DNA of 64,000 nt, from assembly GCA_037893245.1 (NCBI GenBank), contig JBAIAA010001545.1, forward strand, positions 42,575-106,574, in the 5' to 3' direction. Below are positions 32,001 through 45,115 of this stretch, piece by piece; position 1 is the first letter of the stretch; each line of letters starts with the position of its first letter. This DNA is from Crossaster papposus. Its lineage: Eukaryota; Echinodermata; Asteroidea; Velatida; Solasteridae. Both the position numbers and the translations under genes were made by a program. The notes below the pieces were generated by a model. The model had not been told where the DNA came from. It searched no databases and saw only the letters and a program-made list of their open reading frames with translations.

Positions 32001-33905
32001 TACATATTTCTTATGCACACTTCTTTCCCTTTACATATTTCTTATGCACACTTCTTTCCCTTTACATATTTCTTATGCACACTTCTTTCCCTTTACATAT
32101 TTCTTATGCACACTTCTTTCCCTTTACATATTTCTTATGCACACTTCTTTCCCTTTACATATTTCTTATGCACACTTCTTTCCCTTTACATATTTCTTAT
32201 GCACACTTCTTTCCCTTTACATATTTCTTATGCACACTTCTTTCCCTTTACATATTTCTTATGCACACTTCTTTCCCTTTACATATTTCTTATGCACACT
32301 TCTTTCCCTTTACATATTTCTTATGCACACTTCTTTCCCTTTACATATTTCTTATGCACACTTCTTTCCCTTTACATATTTCTTATGCACACTTCTTTCC
32401 CTTTACATATTTCTTATGCACACTTCTTTCCCTTTACATATTTCTTATGCACACTTCTTTCCCTTTACATATTTCTTATGCACACTTCTTTCCCTTTACA
32501 TATTTCTTATGCACACTTCTTTCCCTTTACATATTTCTTATGCACACTTCTTTCCCTTTACATATTTCTTATGCACACTTCTTTCCCTTTACATATTTCT
32601 TATGCACACTTCTTTCCCTTTACATATTTCTTATGCACACTTCTTTCCCTTTACATATTTCTTATGCACACTTCTTTCCCTTTACATATTTCTTATGCAC
32701 ACTTCTTTCCCTTTACATATTTCTTATGCACACTTCTTTCCCTTTACATATTTCTTATGCACACTTCTTTCCCTTTACATATTTCTTATGCACACTTCTT
32801 TCCCTTTACATATTTCTTATGCACACTTCTTTCCCTTTACATATTTCTTATGCACACTTCTTTCCCTTTACATATTTCTTATGCACACTTCTTTCCCTTT
32901 ACATATTTCTTATGCACACTTCTTTCCCTTTACATATTTCTTATGCACACTTCTTTCCCTTTACATATTTCTTATGCACACTTCTTTCCCTTTACATATT
33001 TCTTATGCACACTTCTTTCCCTTTACATATTTCTTATGCACACTTCTTTCCCTTTACATATTTCTTATGCACACTTCTTTCCCTTTACATATTTCTTATG
33101 CACACTTCTTTCCCTTTACATATTTCTTATGCACACTTCTTTCCCTTTACATATTTCTTATGCACACTTCTTTCCCTTTACATATTTCTTATGCACACTT
33201 CTTTCCCTTTACATATTTCTTATGCACACTTCTTTCCCTTTACATATTTCTTATGCACACTTCTTTCCCTTTACATATTTCTTATGCACACTTCTTTCCC
33301 TTTACATATTTCTTATGCACACTTCTTTCCCTTTACATATTTCTTATGCACACTTCTTTCCCTTTACATATTTCTTATGCACACTTCTTTCCCTTTACAT
33401 ATTTCTTATGCACACTTCTTTCCCTTTACATATTTCTTATGCACACTTCTTTCCCTTTACATATTTCTTATGCACACTTCTTTCCCTTTACATATTTCTT
33501 ATGCACACTTCTTTCCCTTTACATATTTCTTATGCACACTTCTTTCCCTTTACATATTTCTTATGCACACTTCTTTCCCTTTACATATTTCTTATGCACA
33601 CTTCTTTCCCTTTACATATTTCTTATGCACACTTCTTTCCCTTTACATATTTCTTATGCACACTTCTTTCCCTTTACATATTTCTTATGCACACTTCTTT
33701 CCCTTTACATATTTCTTATGCACACTTCTTTCCCTTTACATATTTCTTATGCACACTTCTTTCCCTTTACATATTTCTTATGCACACTTCTTTCCCTTTA
33801 CATATTTCTTATGCACACTTCTTTCCCTTTACATATTTCTTATGCACACTTCTTTCCCTTTACATATTTCTTATGCACACTTCTTTCCCTTTACATATTT
33901 CTTAT

Positions 33906-33935
33906 GCACTTCTTTCCATCTTGCATATTTCTTAT
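33906..33935 (+). repeat. Rearranged 30-bp monomer
   Basis: The unit reads GCACTTCTTTCC then ATCTTGCATATTTCTTAT. It has lost one AC pair near the start, and CTTTACAT is replaced by ATCTTGCAT. It is the last break in the homogeneous half, about 2 kb before the variant-rich half begins. Confidence 0.9.
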
Positions 33936-36900
33936 GCACACTTCTTTCCCTTTACATATTTCTTATGCACACTTCTTTCCCTTTACATATTTCTTATGCA
34001 CACTTCTTTCCCTTTACATATTTCTTATGCACACTTCTTTCCCTTTACATATTTCTTATGCACACTTCTTTCCCTTTACATATTTCTTATGCACACTTCT
34101 TTCCCTTTACATATTTCTTATGCACACTTCTTTCCCTTTACATATTTCTTATGCACACTTCTTTCCCTTTACATATTTCTTATGCACACTTCTTTCCCTT
34201 TACATATTTCTTATGCACACTTCTTTCCCTTTACATATTTCTTATGCACACTTCTTTCCCTTTACATATTTCTTATGCACACTTCTTTCCCTTTACATAT
34301 TTCTTATGCACACTTCTTTCCCTTTACATATTTCTTATGCACACTTCTTTCCCTTTACATATTTCTTATGCACACTTCTTTCCCTTTACATATTTCTTAT
34401 GCACACTTCTTTCCCTTTACATATTTCTTATGCACACTTCTTTCCCTTTACATATTTCTTATGCACACTTCTTTCCCTTTACATATTTCTTATGCACACT
34501 TCTTTCCCTTTACATATTTCTTATGCACACTTCTTTCCCTTTACATATTTCTTATGCACACTTCTTTCCCTTTACATATTTCTTATGCACACTTCTTTCC
34601 CTTTACATATTTCTTATGCACACTTCTTTCCCTTTACATATTTCTTATGCACACTTCTTTCCCTTTACATATTTCTTATGCACACTTCTTTCCCTTTACA
34701 TATTTCTTATGCACACTTCTTTCCCTTTACATATTTCTTATGCACACTTCTTTCCCTTTACATATTTCTTATGCACACTTCTTTCCCTTTACATATTTCT
34801 TATGCACACTTCTTTCCCTTTACATATTTCTTATGCACACTTCTTTCCCTTTACATATTTCTTATGCACACTTCTTTCCCTTTACATATTTCTTATGCAC
34901 ACTTCTTTCCCTTTACATATTTCTTATGCACACTTCTTTCCCTTTACATATTTCTTATGCACACTTCTTTCCCTTTACATATTTCTTATGCACACTTCTT
35001 TCCCTTTACATATTTCTTATGCACACTTCTTTCCCTTTACATATTTCTTATGCACACTTCTTTCCCTTTACATATTTCTTATGCACACTTCTTTCCCTTT
35101 ACATATTTCTTATGCACACTTCTTTCCCTTTACATATTTCTTATGCACACTTCTTTCCCTTTACATATTTCTTATGCACACTTCTTTCCCTTTACATATT
35201 TCTTATGCACACTTCTTTCCCTTTACATATTTCTTATGCACACTTCTTTCCCTTTACATATTTCTTATGCACACTTCTTTCCCTTTACATATTTCTTATG
35301 CACACTTCTTTCCCTTTACATATTTCTTATGCACACTTCTTTCCCTTTACATATTTCTTATGCACACTTCTTTCCCTTTACATATTTCTTATGCACACTT
35401 CTTTCCCTTTACATATTTCTTATGCACACTTCTTTCCCTTTACATATTTCTTATGCACACTTCTTTCCCTTTACATATTTCTTATGCACACTTCTTTCCC
35501 TTTACATATTTCTTATGCACACTTCTTTCCCTTTACATATTTCTTATGCACACTTCTTTCCCTTTACATATTTCTTATGCACACTTCTTTCCCTTTACAT
35601 ATTTCTTATGCACACTTCTTTCCCTTTACATATTTCTTATGCACACTTCTTTCCCTTTACATATTTCTTATGCACACTTCTTTCCCTTTACATATTTCTT
35701 ATGCACACTTCTTTCCCTTTACATATTTCTTATGCACACTTCTTTCCCTTTACATATTTCTTATGCACACTTCTTTCCCTTTACATATTTCTTATGCACA
35801 CTTCTTTCCCTTTACATATTTCTTATGCACACTTCTTTCCCTTTACATATTTCTTATGCACACTTCTTTCCCTTTACATATTTCTTATGCACACTTCTTT
35901 CCCTTTACATATTTCGTATGCACACTTCTTTCCCTTTACATATTTCGTATGCACACTTCTTTCCCTTTACATTTTTCTTATGCACACTTCTTTCCCTTTA
36001 CATATTTCTTATGCACACTTCTTTCCCTTTACATATTTCTTATGCACACTTCTTTCCCTTTACATATTTCTTATGCACACTTCTTTCCCTTTACATATTT
36101 CTTATGCACACTTCTTTCCCTTTACATATTTCTTATGCACACTTCTTTCCCTTTACATATTTCTTATGCACACTTCTTTCCCTTTACATATTTCTTATGC
36201 ACACTTCTTTCCCTTTACATATTTCTTATGCACACTTCTTTCCCTTTACATATTTCTTATGCACAATTCTTTCCCTTTACATATTTCTTATGCACACTTC
36301 TTTCCCTTTACATATTTCGTATGCACACTTCTTTCCCTTTACATATTTCTTATGCACACTTCTTTCCCTTTACATATTTCCTATGCACACTTCTTTCCCT
36401 TTACATATTTCTTATGCACACTTCTTTCCCTTTACATATTTCTTATGCACACTTCTTTCCCTTTACATATTTCTTATGCACACTTCTTTCCCTTTACATA
36501 TTTCTTATGCACACTTCTTTCCCTTTACATATTTCTTATGCACACTTCTTTCTCTTTACATATTTCTTATGCACACTTCTTTCCCTTTACATATTTCTTA
36601 TGCACACTTCTTTCCCTTTACATATTTCTTATGCACACTTCTTTCCCTTTACATATTTCTTATGTACACTTCTTTCCCTTTACATATTTCTTAAGCACAC
36701 TTCTTTCCCTTTACATATTTCTTATGCACACTTCTTTCCCTTTACATATTTCTTATGCACACTTCTTTCCCTTTACATATTTCTTATGCACACTTCTTTC
36801 CCTTTACATATTTCTTATGCACACTTCTTTCCCTTTACATATGTCTTATGCACACCTCTTTCCCTTTACATATTTCTTATGCACACCTCTTTCCCTTTAC

Positions 36901-37433
36901 ATATTTCTTATGCACACTTCTTTCCCTTTACATATTTCTTATGCACACTTCTTTCCCTTTACATATTTCTTATGCACACTTCTTTCCCTTTACATATTTC
37001 TTATGCACACTTCTTTCCCTTTACATATTTCTTATGCACACTTCTTTCCCTTTACATATTTCTTATGCACACTTCTTTCCCTTTACATATTTCTTATGTA
37101 CACTTCTTTCCCTTTACATATTTCTTATGCACACTTCTTTCCCTTTACATATTTCTTATGCACACTTCTTTCCCTTTACATATTTCCTATGCACACTTCT
37201 TTCCCTTTACATATTTCTTATGCACACTTATTTCCCTTTACATATTTCTTATGCACACTTATTTCCCTTTACATATTTCTTATGCACACTTCTTTCCCTT
37301 TACATATTTCTTATGCACACTTCTTTCCCTTTACATATTTCTTATGCACACTTCTTTCCCTTTACATATTTCTTATGCACACTTCTTTCCCTTTACATAT
37401 TTCTTATGCACACTTCTTTCCCTTTACATATTT

Positions 37434-37660
37434 AACTCGAGGGCTTGTCCCGACATCATGTGTTTATTTCTTATGCACACTTCTTTCCCTTTACATATTT
37501 CTTATGCACACTTCTTTCCCTTTACATATTTCTTATGCACACTTCTTTCCCTTTACATATTTCTTATGCACACTTCTTTCCCTTCACATATTTCTTATGC
37601 ACACTTCTTTCCCTTTACATATTTAACTCGAGGGCTTGTCCCGACATCATGTGTTTATTT
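37434..37660 (+). repeat. BB pair 1: two allele B inserts, 191 bp apart
   Basis: Inserts at 37434-37469 and 37625-37660 are both allele B (TTGTCCCGACATCATG, CTCGAG). Five units lie in each repeat period (36 + 5x31 = 191). The T-to-C marker giving CCCTTCACAT is at 37585, +151 from the first insert. After the second insert, TTATAC (G to A) is at 37728, +103. This is the first insert pair of the diverged half. Confidence 0.93.
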
Positions 37661-37929
37661 CTTATGCACACTTCTTTCCCTTTACATATTTCTTATGCAC
37701 ACTTCTTTCCCTTTACATATTTCTTATACACACTTCTTTCCCTTTACATATTTCTTATGCACACTTCTTTCCCTTTACATATTTATTATGCACACTTCTT
37801 TCCCTTTACATATTTCTTATGCACACTTCTTTCCCTTTACATATTTCTTATGCACACTTCTTTCCCTTTACATATTTCTTATGCACACTTCTTTCCTTTT
37901 ACATATTTCTTATGCACACTTCTTTCCCT

Positions 37930-39735
37930 TTACATATTTCTTATGCACACTTCTTTCCCTTTACATATTTCTTATGCACACTTCTTTCCCTTTACATATT
38001 TCTTATGCACACTTCTTTCCCTTTACATATTTCTTATGCACACTTCTTTCCCTTTACATATTTCTTATGCACACTTCTTTCCCTTTACATATTTCTTATG
38101 CACACTTCTTTCCCTTTACATATTTCTTATGCACACTTCTTTCCCTTTACATATTTCTTATGCACACTTCTTTCCCTTTACATATTTCTTATGCACACTT
38201 CTTTCCCTTTACATATTTCTTATGCACACTTCTTTCCCTTTACATATTTCTTATGCACACTTCTTTCCCTTTACATATTTCTTATGCACACTTCTTTCCC
38301 TTTACATATTTCTTATGCACACTTCTTTCCCTTTACATATTTCTTATGCACACTTCTTTCCCTTTACATATTTCTTATGCACACTTCTTTCCCTTTACAT
38401 ATTTCTTATGCACACTTCTTTCCCTTTACATATTTCTTATGCACACTTCTTTCCCTTTACATATTTCTTATGCACACTTCTTTCCCTTTACATATTTCTT
38501 ATGCACACTTCTTTCCCTTTACATATTTCTTATGCACACTTCTTTCCCTTTACATATTTCTTATGCACACTTCTTTCCCTTTACATATTTCTTATGCACA
38601 CTTCTTTCCCTTTACATATTTCTTATGCACACTTCTTTCCCTTTACATATTTCTTATGCACACTTCTTTCCCTTTACATATTTCTTATGCACACTTCTTT
38701 CCCTTTACATATTTCTTATGCACACTTCTTTCCCTTTACATATTTCTTATGCACACTTCTTTCCCTTTACATATTTCTTATGCACACTTCTTTCCCTTTA
38801 CATATTTCTTATGCACACTTCTTTCCCTTTACATATTTCTTATGCACACTTCTTTCCCTTTACATATTTCTTATGCACACTTCTTTCCCTTTACATATTT
38901 CTTATGCACACTTCTTTCCCTTTACATATTTCTTATGCACACTTCTTTCCCTTTACATATTTCTTATGCACACTTCTTTCCCTTTACATATTTCTTATGC
39001 ACACTTCTTTCCCTTTACATATTTCTTATGCACACTTCTTTCCCTTTACATATTTCTTATGCACACTTCTTTCCCTTTACATATTTCTTATGCACACTTC
39101 TTTCCCTTTACATATTTCTTATGCACACTTCTTTCCCTTTACATATTTCTTATGCACACTTCTTTCCCTTTACATATTTCTTATGCACACTTCTTTCCCT
39201 TTACATATTTCTTATGCACACTTCTTTCCCTTTACATATTTCTTATGCACACTTCTTTCCCTTTACATATTTCTTATGCACACTTCTTTCCCTTTACATA
39301 TTTCTTATGCACACTTCTTTCCCTTTACATATTTCTTATGCACACTTCTTTCCCTTTACATATTTCTTATGCACACTTCTTTCCCTTTACATATTTCTTA
39401 TGCACACTTCTTTCCCTTTACATATTTCTTATGCACACTTCTTTCCCTTTACATATTTCTTATGCACACTTCTTTCCCTTTACATATTTCTTATGCACAC
39501 TTCTTTCCCTTTACATATTTCTTATGCACACTTCTTTCCCTTTACATATTTCTTATGCACACTTCTTTCCCTTTACATATTTCTTATGCACACTTCTTTC
39601 CCTTTACATATTTCTTATGCACACTTCTTTCCCTTTACATATTTCTTATGCACACTTCTTTCCCTTTACATATTTCTTATGCACACTTCTTTCCCTTTAC
39701 ATATTTCTTATGCACACTTCTTTCCCTTTACATAT
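37930..39735 (+). repeat. Consensus-only tract inside the diverged half
   Basis: Nearly 60 units between the CCTTTTAC variant near 37896 and the ATTATG variant near 39737 read as exact consensus. In other copies of this block family (for example 46557, 48928, 61656) CCTTTTAC is followed one unit later by CTGTCCC. Here CTGTCCC is absent. A local expansion of clean units within an older block is the simplest reading. Confidence 0.8.
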
Positions 39736-40295
39736 TTATTATGCACACTTCTTTCCCTTTACATATTTATTATGCACACTTCTTTCCCTTTACATATTTC
39801 TTATGCACACTTCTTTCCCTTTACATATTTCTTATGCACACTTCTTTCCCTTTACATATTTCGTATGCACACTTCTTTCCCTTTACATATTTCTTATGCA
39901 CACTTCTTTCCCTTTACATATTTCTTATGCACACTTCTTTCCCTTTACATATTTCTTATGCACACTTCTTTCCCTTTACATATTTCTTATGCACACTTCT
40001 TTCCCTTTACATATTTCTTATGCACACTTCTTTCCCTTTACATATTTCTTATGCACACTTCTTTCCCTTTACATATTTCTTATGCACACTTATTTCCCTT
40101 TACATATTTCTTATGCACACTTATTTCCCTTTACATATTTCTTATGCACACTTCTTTCCCTTTACATATTTCTTATGCACACTTCTTTCCCTTTACATAT
40201 TTCTTATGCACACTTCTTTCCCTTTACATATTTCTTATGCACAATTCTTTCCCTTTACATATTTCTTATGCACACTTCTTTCCCTTTACATATTT

Positions 40296-40331
40296 AACTC
40301 GAGGGCTTGTCCCGACATCATGTGTTTATTT
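40296..40331 (+). repeat. Insert, allele B (starts a B2 block)
   Basis: 36 bp, CTCGAG and TTGTCCCGACATCATG, in the standard position. It is 2,671 bp (36 + 85x31) after the previous insert. It is followed at +75 by ATGCAAAC (C to A at 40371), the mark of the B2 block family. Confidence 0.94.
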
Positions 40332-42439
40332 CTTATGCACACTTCTTTCCCTTTACATATTTCTTATGCAAACTTCTTTCCCTTTACATATTTCTTATGC
40401 ACACTTCTTTCCCTTTACATATTTCTTATGCACACTTCTTTCCCTTTACATATTTCTTATGCACACTTCTTTCCCTTTACATATTTCTTATGCACACTTC
40501 TTTCCCTTTACATATTTCTTATGCACACTTCTTTCCCTTTACATATTTCTTATGCACACTTCTTTCCCTTTACATATTTCGTATGCACACTTCTTTCCCT
40601 TTACATATTTCGTATGCACACTTCTTTCCCTTTACATATTTCTTATGCACACTTCTTTCCCTTTACATATTTCGTATGCACACTTCTTTCCCTTTACATA
40701 TTTCTTATGCACACTTCTTTCCCTTTACATATTTCTTATGCACACTTCTTTCCCTTTACATATTTCTTATGCACACTTCTTTTCCTTTACATATTTCCTA
40801 TGCACACTTCTTTCCCTTTACATATTTCTTATGCACACTTCTGTCCCTTTACATATTTCTTATGCACACTTCTTTCCCTTTACATATTTCTTATGCACAC
40901 TTCTTTCCCTTTACATATTTTTTATGCACACTTCTTTCCCTTTACATATTTCTTATGCACACTTCTTTCCCTTTACATATTTCTTATGCACACTTCTTTC
41001 CCTTTACATATTTCTTATGCACACTTCTTTCCCTTTACATATTTCTTATGCACACTTCTTTCCCTTTACATATTTCTTATGCACACTTCTTTCTCTTTAC
41101 ATATTTCTTATGCACACTTCTTTCCCTTTACATATTTCTTATGCACACTTCTTTCCCTTTACATATTTCTTATGCACACTTATTTCCCTTTACATATTTC
41201 TTATGCACACTTCTTTCCCTTTACATATTTCTTATGCACACTTCTTTCCCTTTACATATTTCTTATGCACACTTCTTTCCCTTTACATATTTCTTATGCA
41301 CACTTCTTTCCCTTTACATATTTCTTATGCACACTTCTTTCCCTTTACATATTTCTTATGCACACTTCTTTCCCTTTACATATTTCTTATGCACACTTCT
41401 TTCCCTTTACATATTTCTTATGCACACTTCTTTCCCTTTACATATTTCTTATGCACACTTCTTTCCATTTACATATTTCTTATGCACACTTCTTTCCCTT
41501 TACATATTTCTTATGCACACTTCTTTCCCTTTACATATTTCTTATGCACACTTCTTTCCCTTTACATATTTCTTATGCACACTTCTTTCCCTTTACATAT
41601 TTCTTATGCACACTTCTTTCCCTTTACATATTTCTTATGCACACTTCTTTCCCTTTACATATTTCTTATGCACACTTCTTTCCCTTTACATATTTCCTAT
41701 GCACACTTCTTTCCCTTTACATATTTCTTATGCACACTTCTTTCCCTTTACATATTTCTTATGCACACTTCTTTCCCTTTACATATTTCTTATGCACACT
41801 TCTTTCCCTTTACATATTTCTTATGCACACTTCTTTCCCTTTACATATTTCTTATGCACACTTCTTTCCCTTTACATATTTCTTATGCACACTTCTTTCC
41901 CTTTACATATTTCTTATGCACACTTCTTTCCCTTTACATATTTCTTATGCACACTTCTTTCCCTTTACATATTTCTTATACACACTTCTTTCCCTTTACA
42001 TATTTCTTATGCACACTTCTTTCCCTTTACATATTTATTATGCACACTTCTTTCCCTTTACATATTTCTTATGCACACTTCTTTCCCTTTACATATTTCT
42101 TATGCACACTTCTTTCCTTTTACATATTTCTTATGCACACTTCTGTCCCTTTACATATTTCTTATGCACACTTCTTTCCCTTTACATATTTCTTATGCAC
42201 ACTTCTTTCCCTTTACATATTTCTTATGCACACTTCTTTCCCTTTACATATTTCTTATGCACACTTCTTTCCCTTTACATATTTCTTATGCACACTTCTT
42301 TCCCTTTACATATTTCTTATGCACACTTCTTTCCCTTTACATATTTCTTATGCACACTTCTTTCCCTTTACATATTTCTTATGCACACTTCTTTCCCTTT
42401 ACATATTTCTTATGCACACTTCTTTCCCTTTACATATTT
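40296..42439 (+). repeat. B2-family higher-order block, copy 1
   Basis: It begins with an allele B insert. Shared markers are ATGCAAAC at +75, TTTTCCTTTAC at +487, then CCTATG and CTGTCCC in the next units. The same markers at the same offsets follow the inserts at 53045 and 58229. Later in the block TTATACAC (near 41989), ATTATG and CTGTCCC recur, resembling the tail of the BB-linked block. The block ends at the allele A insert at 42440. Confidence 0.82.
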
Positions 42440-42475
42440 AACTCGAGGGCTTGTTCCCACATCATGTGTTTATTT
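42440..42475 (+). repeat. Insert, allele A (starts an A1 block)
   Basis: 36 bp, CTCGAG and TTGTTCCCACATCATG. Followed by CACACCTC (T to C at 42518, +78) and TATTCACAC (G to T at 42605, +165), the A1 marks. Confidence 0.94.
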
Positions 42476-43746
42476 CTTATGCACACTTCTTTCCCTTTAC
42501 ATATTTCTTATGCACACCTCTTTCCCTTTACATATTTCTTATGCACACTTCTTTCCCTTTACATATTTCTTATGCACACTTCTTTCCCTTTACATATTTC
42601 TTATTCACACTTCTTTCCCTTTACATATTTCTTATGCACACTTCTTTCCCTTTACATATTTCTTATGCACACTTCTTTCCCTTTACATATTTCTTATGCA
42701 CACTTCTTTCCCTTTACATATTTCTTATGCACACTTCTTTCCCTTTACATATTTCTTATGTACACTTCTTTCCCTTTACATATTTCTTATGCACACTTCT
42801 TTCCCTTTACATATTTCTTATGCACACTTCTTTCCCTTTACATATTTCTTATGCACACTTCTTTCCGTTTACATATTTCTTATGCACACTTCTTTCCCTT
42901 TACATATTTCTTATGCACACTTCTTTCCCTTTACATATTTCTTATGCACACTTCTTTCCCTTTACATATTTCTTATGCACACTTCTTTCCCTTTACATAT
43001 TTCTTATGCACACTTCTTTCCCTTTACATATTTCTTATGCACACTTCTTTCCCTTTACATATTTCTTATGCACACTTCTTTCCCTTTACATATTTCTTAT
43101 GCACACTTCTTTCCCTTTACATATTTCTTATGCACACTTCTTTCCCTTTACATATTTCTTATGCACACTTCTTTCCCTTTACATATTTCTTATGCACACT
43201 TCTTTCCCTTTACATATTTCTTATGCACACTTCTTTCCCTTTACATATTTCTTATGCACACTTCTTTCCCTTTACATATTTCTTATGCACACTTCTTTCC
43301 CTTTACATATTTCTTATGCACACTTCTTTCCCTTTACATATTTCTTATGCACACTTCTTTCCCTTTACATATTTCCTATGCACACTTCTTTCCCTTTACA
43401 TATTTCTTATGCACACTTCTTTCCCTTTACATATTTCTTATGCACACTTCTTTCCCTTTACATATTTCTTATGCACACTTCTTTCCGTTTATATATTTCT
43501 TATGCACATTTCTTTCCCTTTACATATTTCTTATGCACACTTCTTTCCCTTTACATATTTCTTATGCACACTTCTTTCCCTTTACATATTTCTTATGCAC
43601 ACTTCTTTCCCTTTACATATTTCCTATGCACACTTCTTTCCCTTTACATATTTCTTATGCACACTTCTTTCCCTTTACATATTTCTTATGCACACTTCTT
43701 TCCCTTTACATATTTCTTATGCACACTTCTTTCCCTTTACATATTT
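42440..43746 (+). repeat. A1-family higher-order block, copy 1 (1,307 bp)
   Basis: Length is 36 + 41x31. Ordered markers are CACACCTC, TATTCACAC, ATGTACAC (about 42769), CCGTTTAC, CCTATG, CCGTTTATAT with ATGCACATTTC, and CCTATG. The following block (43747-45115) shares the first three and the last four, so the two look like a tandem duplicate. Confidence 0.87.
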
Positions 43747-43782
43747 AACTCGAGGGCTTGTTCCCACATCATGTGTTTATTT
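43747..43782 (+). repeat. Insert, allele A (starts an A1 block)
   Basis: 36 bp, allele A core. CACACCTC at 43825 (+78) and TATTCACAC at 43912 (+165) are at exactly the offsets seen after 42440. Confidence 0.94.
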
Positions 43783-45115
43783 CTTATGCACACTTCTTTC
43801 CCTTTACATATTTCTTATGCACACCTCTTTCCCTTTACATATTTCTTATGCACACTTCTTTCCCTTTACATATTTCTTATGCACACTTCTTTCCCTTTAC
43901 ATATTTCTTATTCACACTTCTTTCCCTTTACATATTTCTTATGCACACTTCTTTCCCTTTACATATTTCTTATGCACACTTCTTTCCCTTTACATATTTC
44001 TTATGCACACTTCTTTCCCTTTACATATTTCTTATGCACACTTCTTTCCCTTTACATATTTCTTATGTACACTTCTTTCCCTTTACATATTTCTTATGCA
44101 CACTTCTTTCCCTTTACATATTTCTTATGCACACTTCTTTCCCTTTACATATTTCTTATGCACACTTCTTTCCCTTTACATATTTCTTATGCACACTTCT
44201 TTCCCTTTACATATTTCTTATGCACACTTCTTTCCCTTTACATATTTCTTATGCACACTTCTTTCCCTTTACATATTTCTTATGCACACTTCTTTCCCTT
44301 TACATATTTCTTATGCACACTTCTTTCCCTTTACATATTTCGTATGCACACTTCTTTCCCTTTACATATTTCTTATGCACACTTCTTTCCCTTTACATAT
44401 TTCTTATGCACACTTCTTTCCCTTTACATATTTCTTATGCACACTTCTTTCCCTTTACATATTTCTTATGCACACTTCTTTCCCTTTACATATTTCTTAT
44501 GCACACTTCTTTCCCTTTACATATTTCTTATGCACACTTCTTTCCCTTTACATATTTCTTATGCACACTTCTTTCCCTTTACATATTTCTTATGCACACT
44601 TCTTTCCCTTTACATATTTCTTATGCACACTTCTTTCCCTTTACATATTTCTTATGCACACTTCTTTCCCTTTACATATTTCCTATGCACACTTCTTTCC
44701 CTTTACATATTTCTTATGCACACTTCTTTCCCTTTACATATTTCTTATGCACACTTCTTTCCCTTTACATATTTCTTATGCACACTTCTTTCCGTTTATA
44801 TATTTCTTATGCACATTTCTTTCCCTTTACATATTTCTTATGCACACTTCTTTCCCTTTACATATTTCTTATGCACACTTCTTTCCCTTTACATATTTCT
44901 TATGCACACTTCTTTCCCTTTACATATTTCCTATGCACACTTCTTTCCCTTTACATATTTCTTATGCACACTTCTTTCCCTTTACATATTTCTTATGCAC
45001 ACTTCTTTCCCTTTACATATTTCTTATGCACACTTCTTTCCCTTTACATATTTCTTATGCACACTTCTTTCCCTTTACATATTTCTTATGCACACTTCTT
45101 TCCCTTTACATATTT
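43747..45115 (+). repeat. A1-family higher-order block, copy 2 (1,369 bp)
   Basis: It is two units (62 bp) longer than copy 1. It shares CACACCTC, TATTCACAC, ATGTACAC, CCTATG, CCGTTTATAT/ATGCACATTTC and a second CCTATG. It has a private CGTATG near 44341. It ends at a BB pair where copy 1 ends at an A insert. Confidence 0.86.

Larger units (their letters stand above)
1..35915 (+). repeat. Homogeneous subarray of the 31-bp satellite
   Basis: About 1,150 monomers read as the exact consensus, with no isolated point substitution seen. All three + frames translate to an unchanged 31-residue period here, which independently argues against scattered substitutions. The only breaks are a 4-bp insertion at 311, two insert copies at 2821 and 8435, a 25-bp unit at 12165, a 6-bp deletion at 15474/15475, a 9-bp deletion at 23000/23001 and a rearranged 30-bp unit at 33906. 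Between the 8435 insert and the short unit at 12165 there are exactly 119 units. Known satellite biology would read this as recent amplification or strong homogenisation. An assembly or consensus artefact is the alternative. Confidence 0.93.

Noticed and set aside
30-43748. Giant reading frames (up to about 14,500 codons) as protein-coding genes
   Set aside because: All three + frames are open over the same DNA and give the same 31-residue period, as expected from a stop-free 31-bp repeat. There is no distinct start context, domain, intron or unique sequence.
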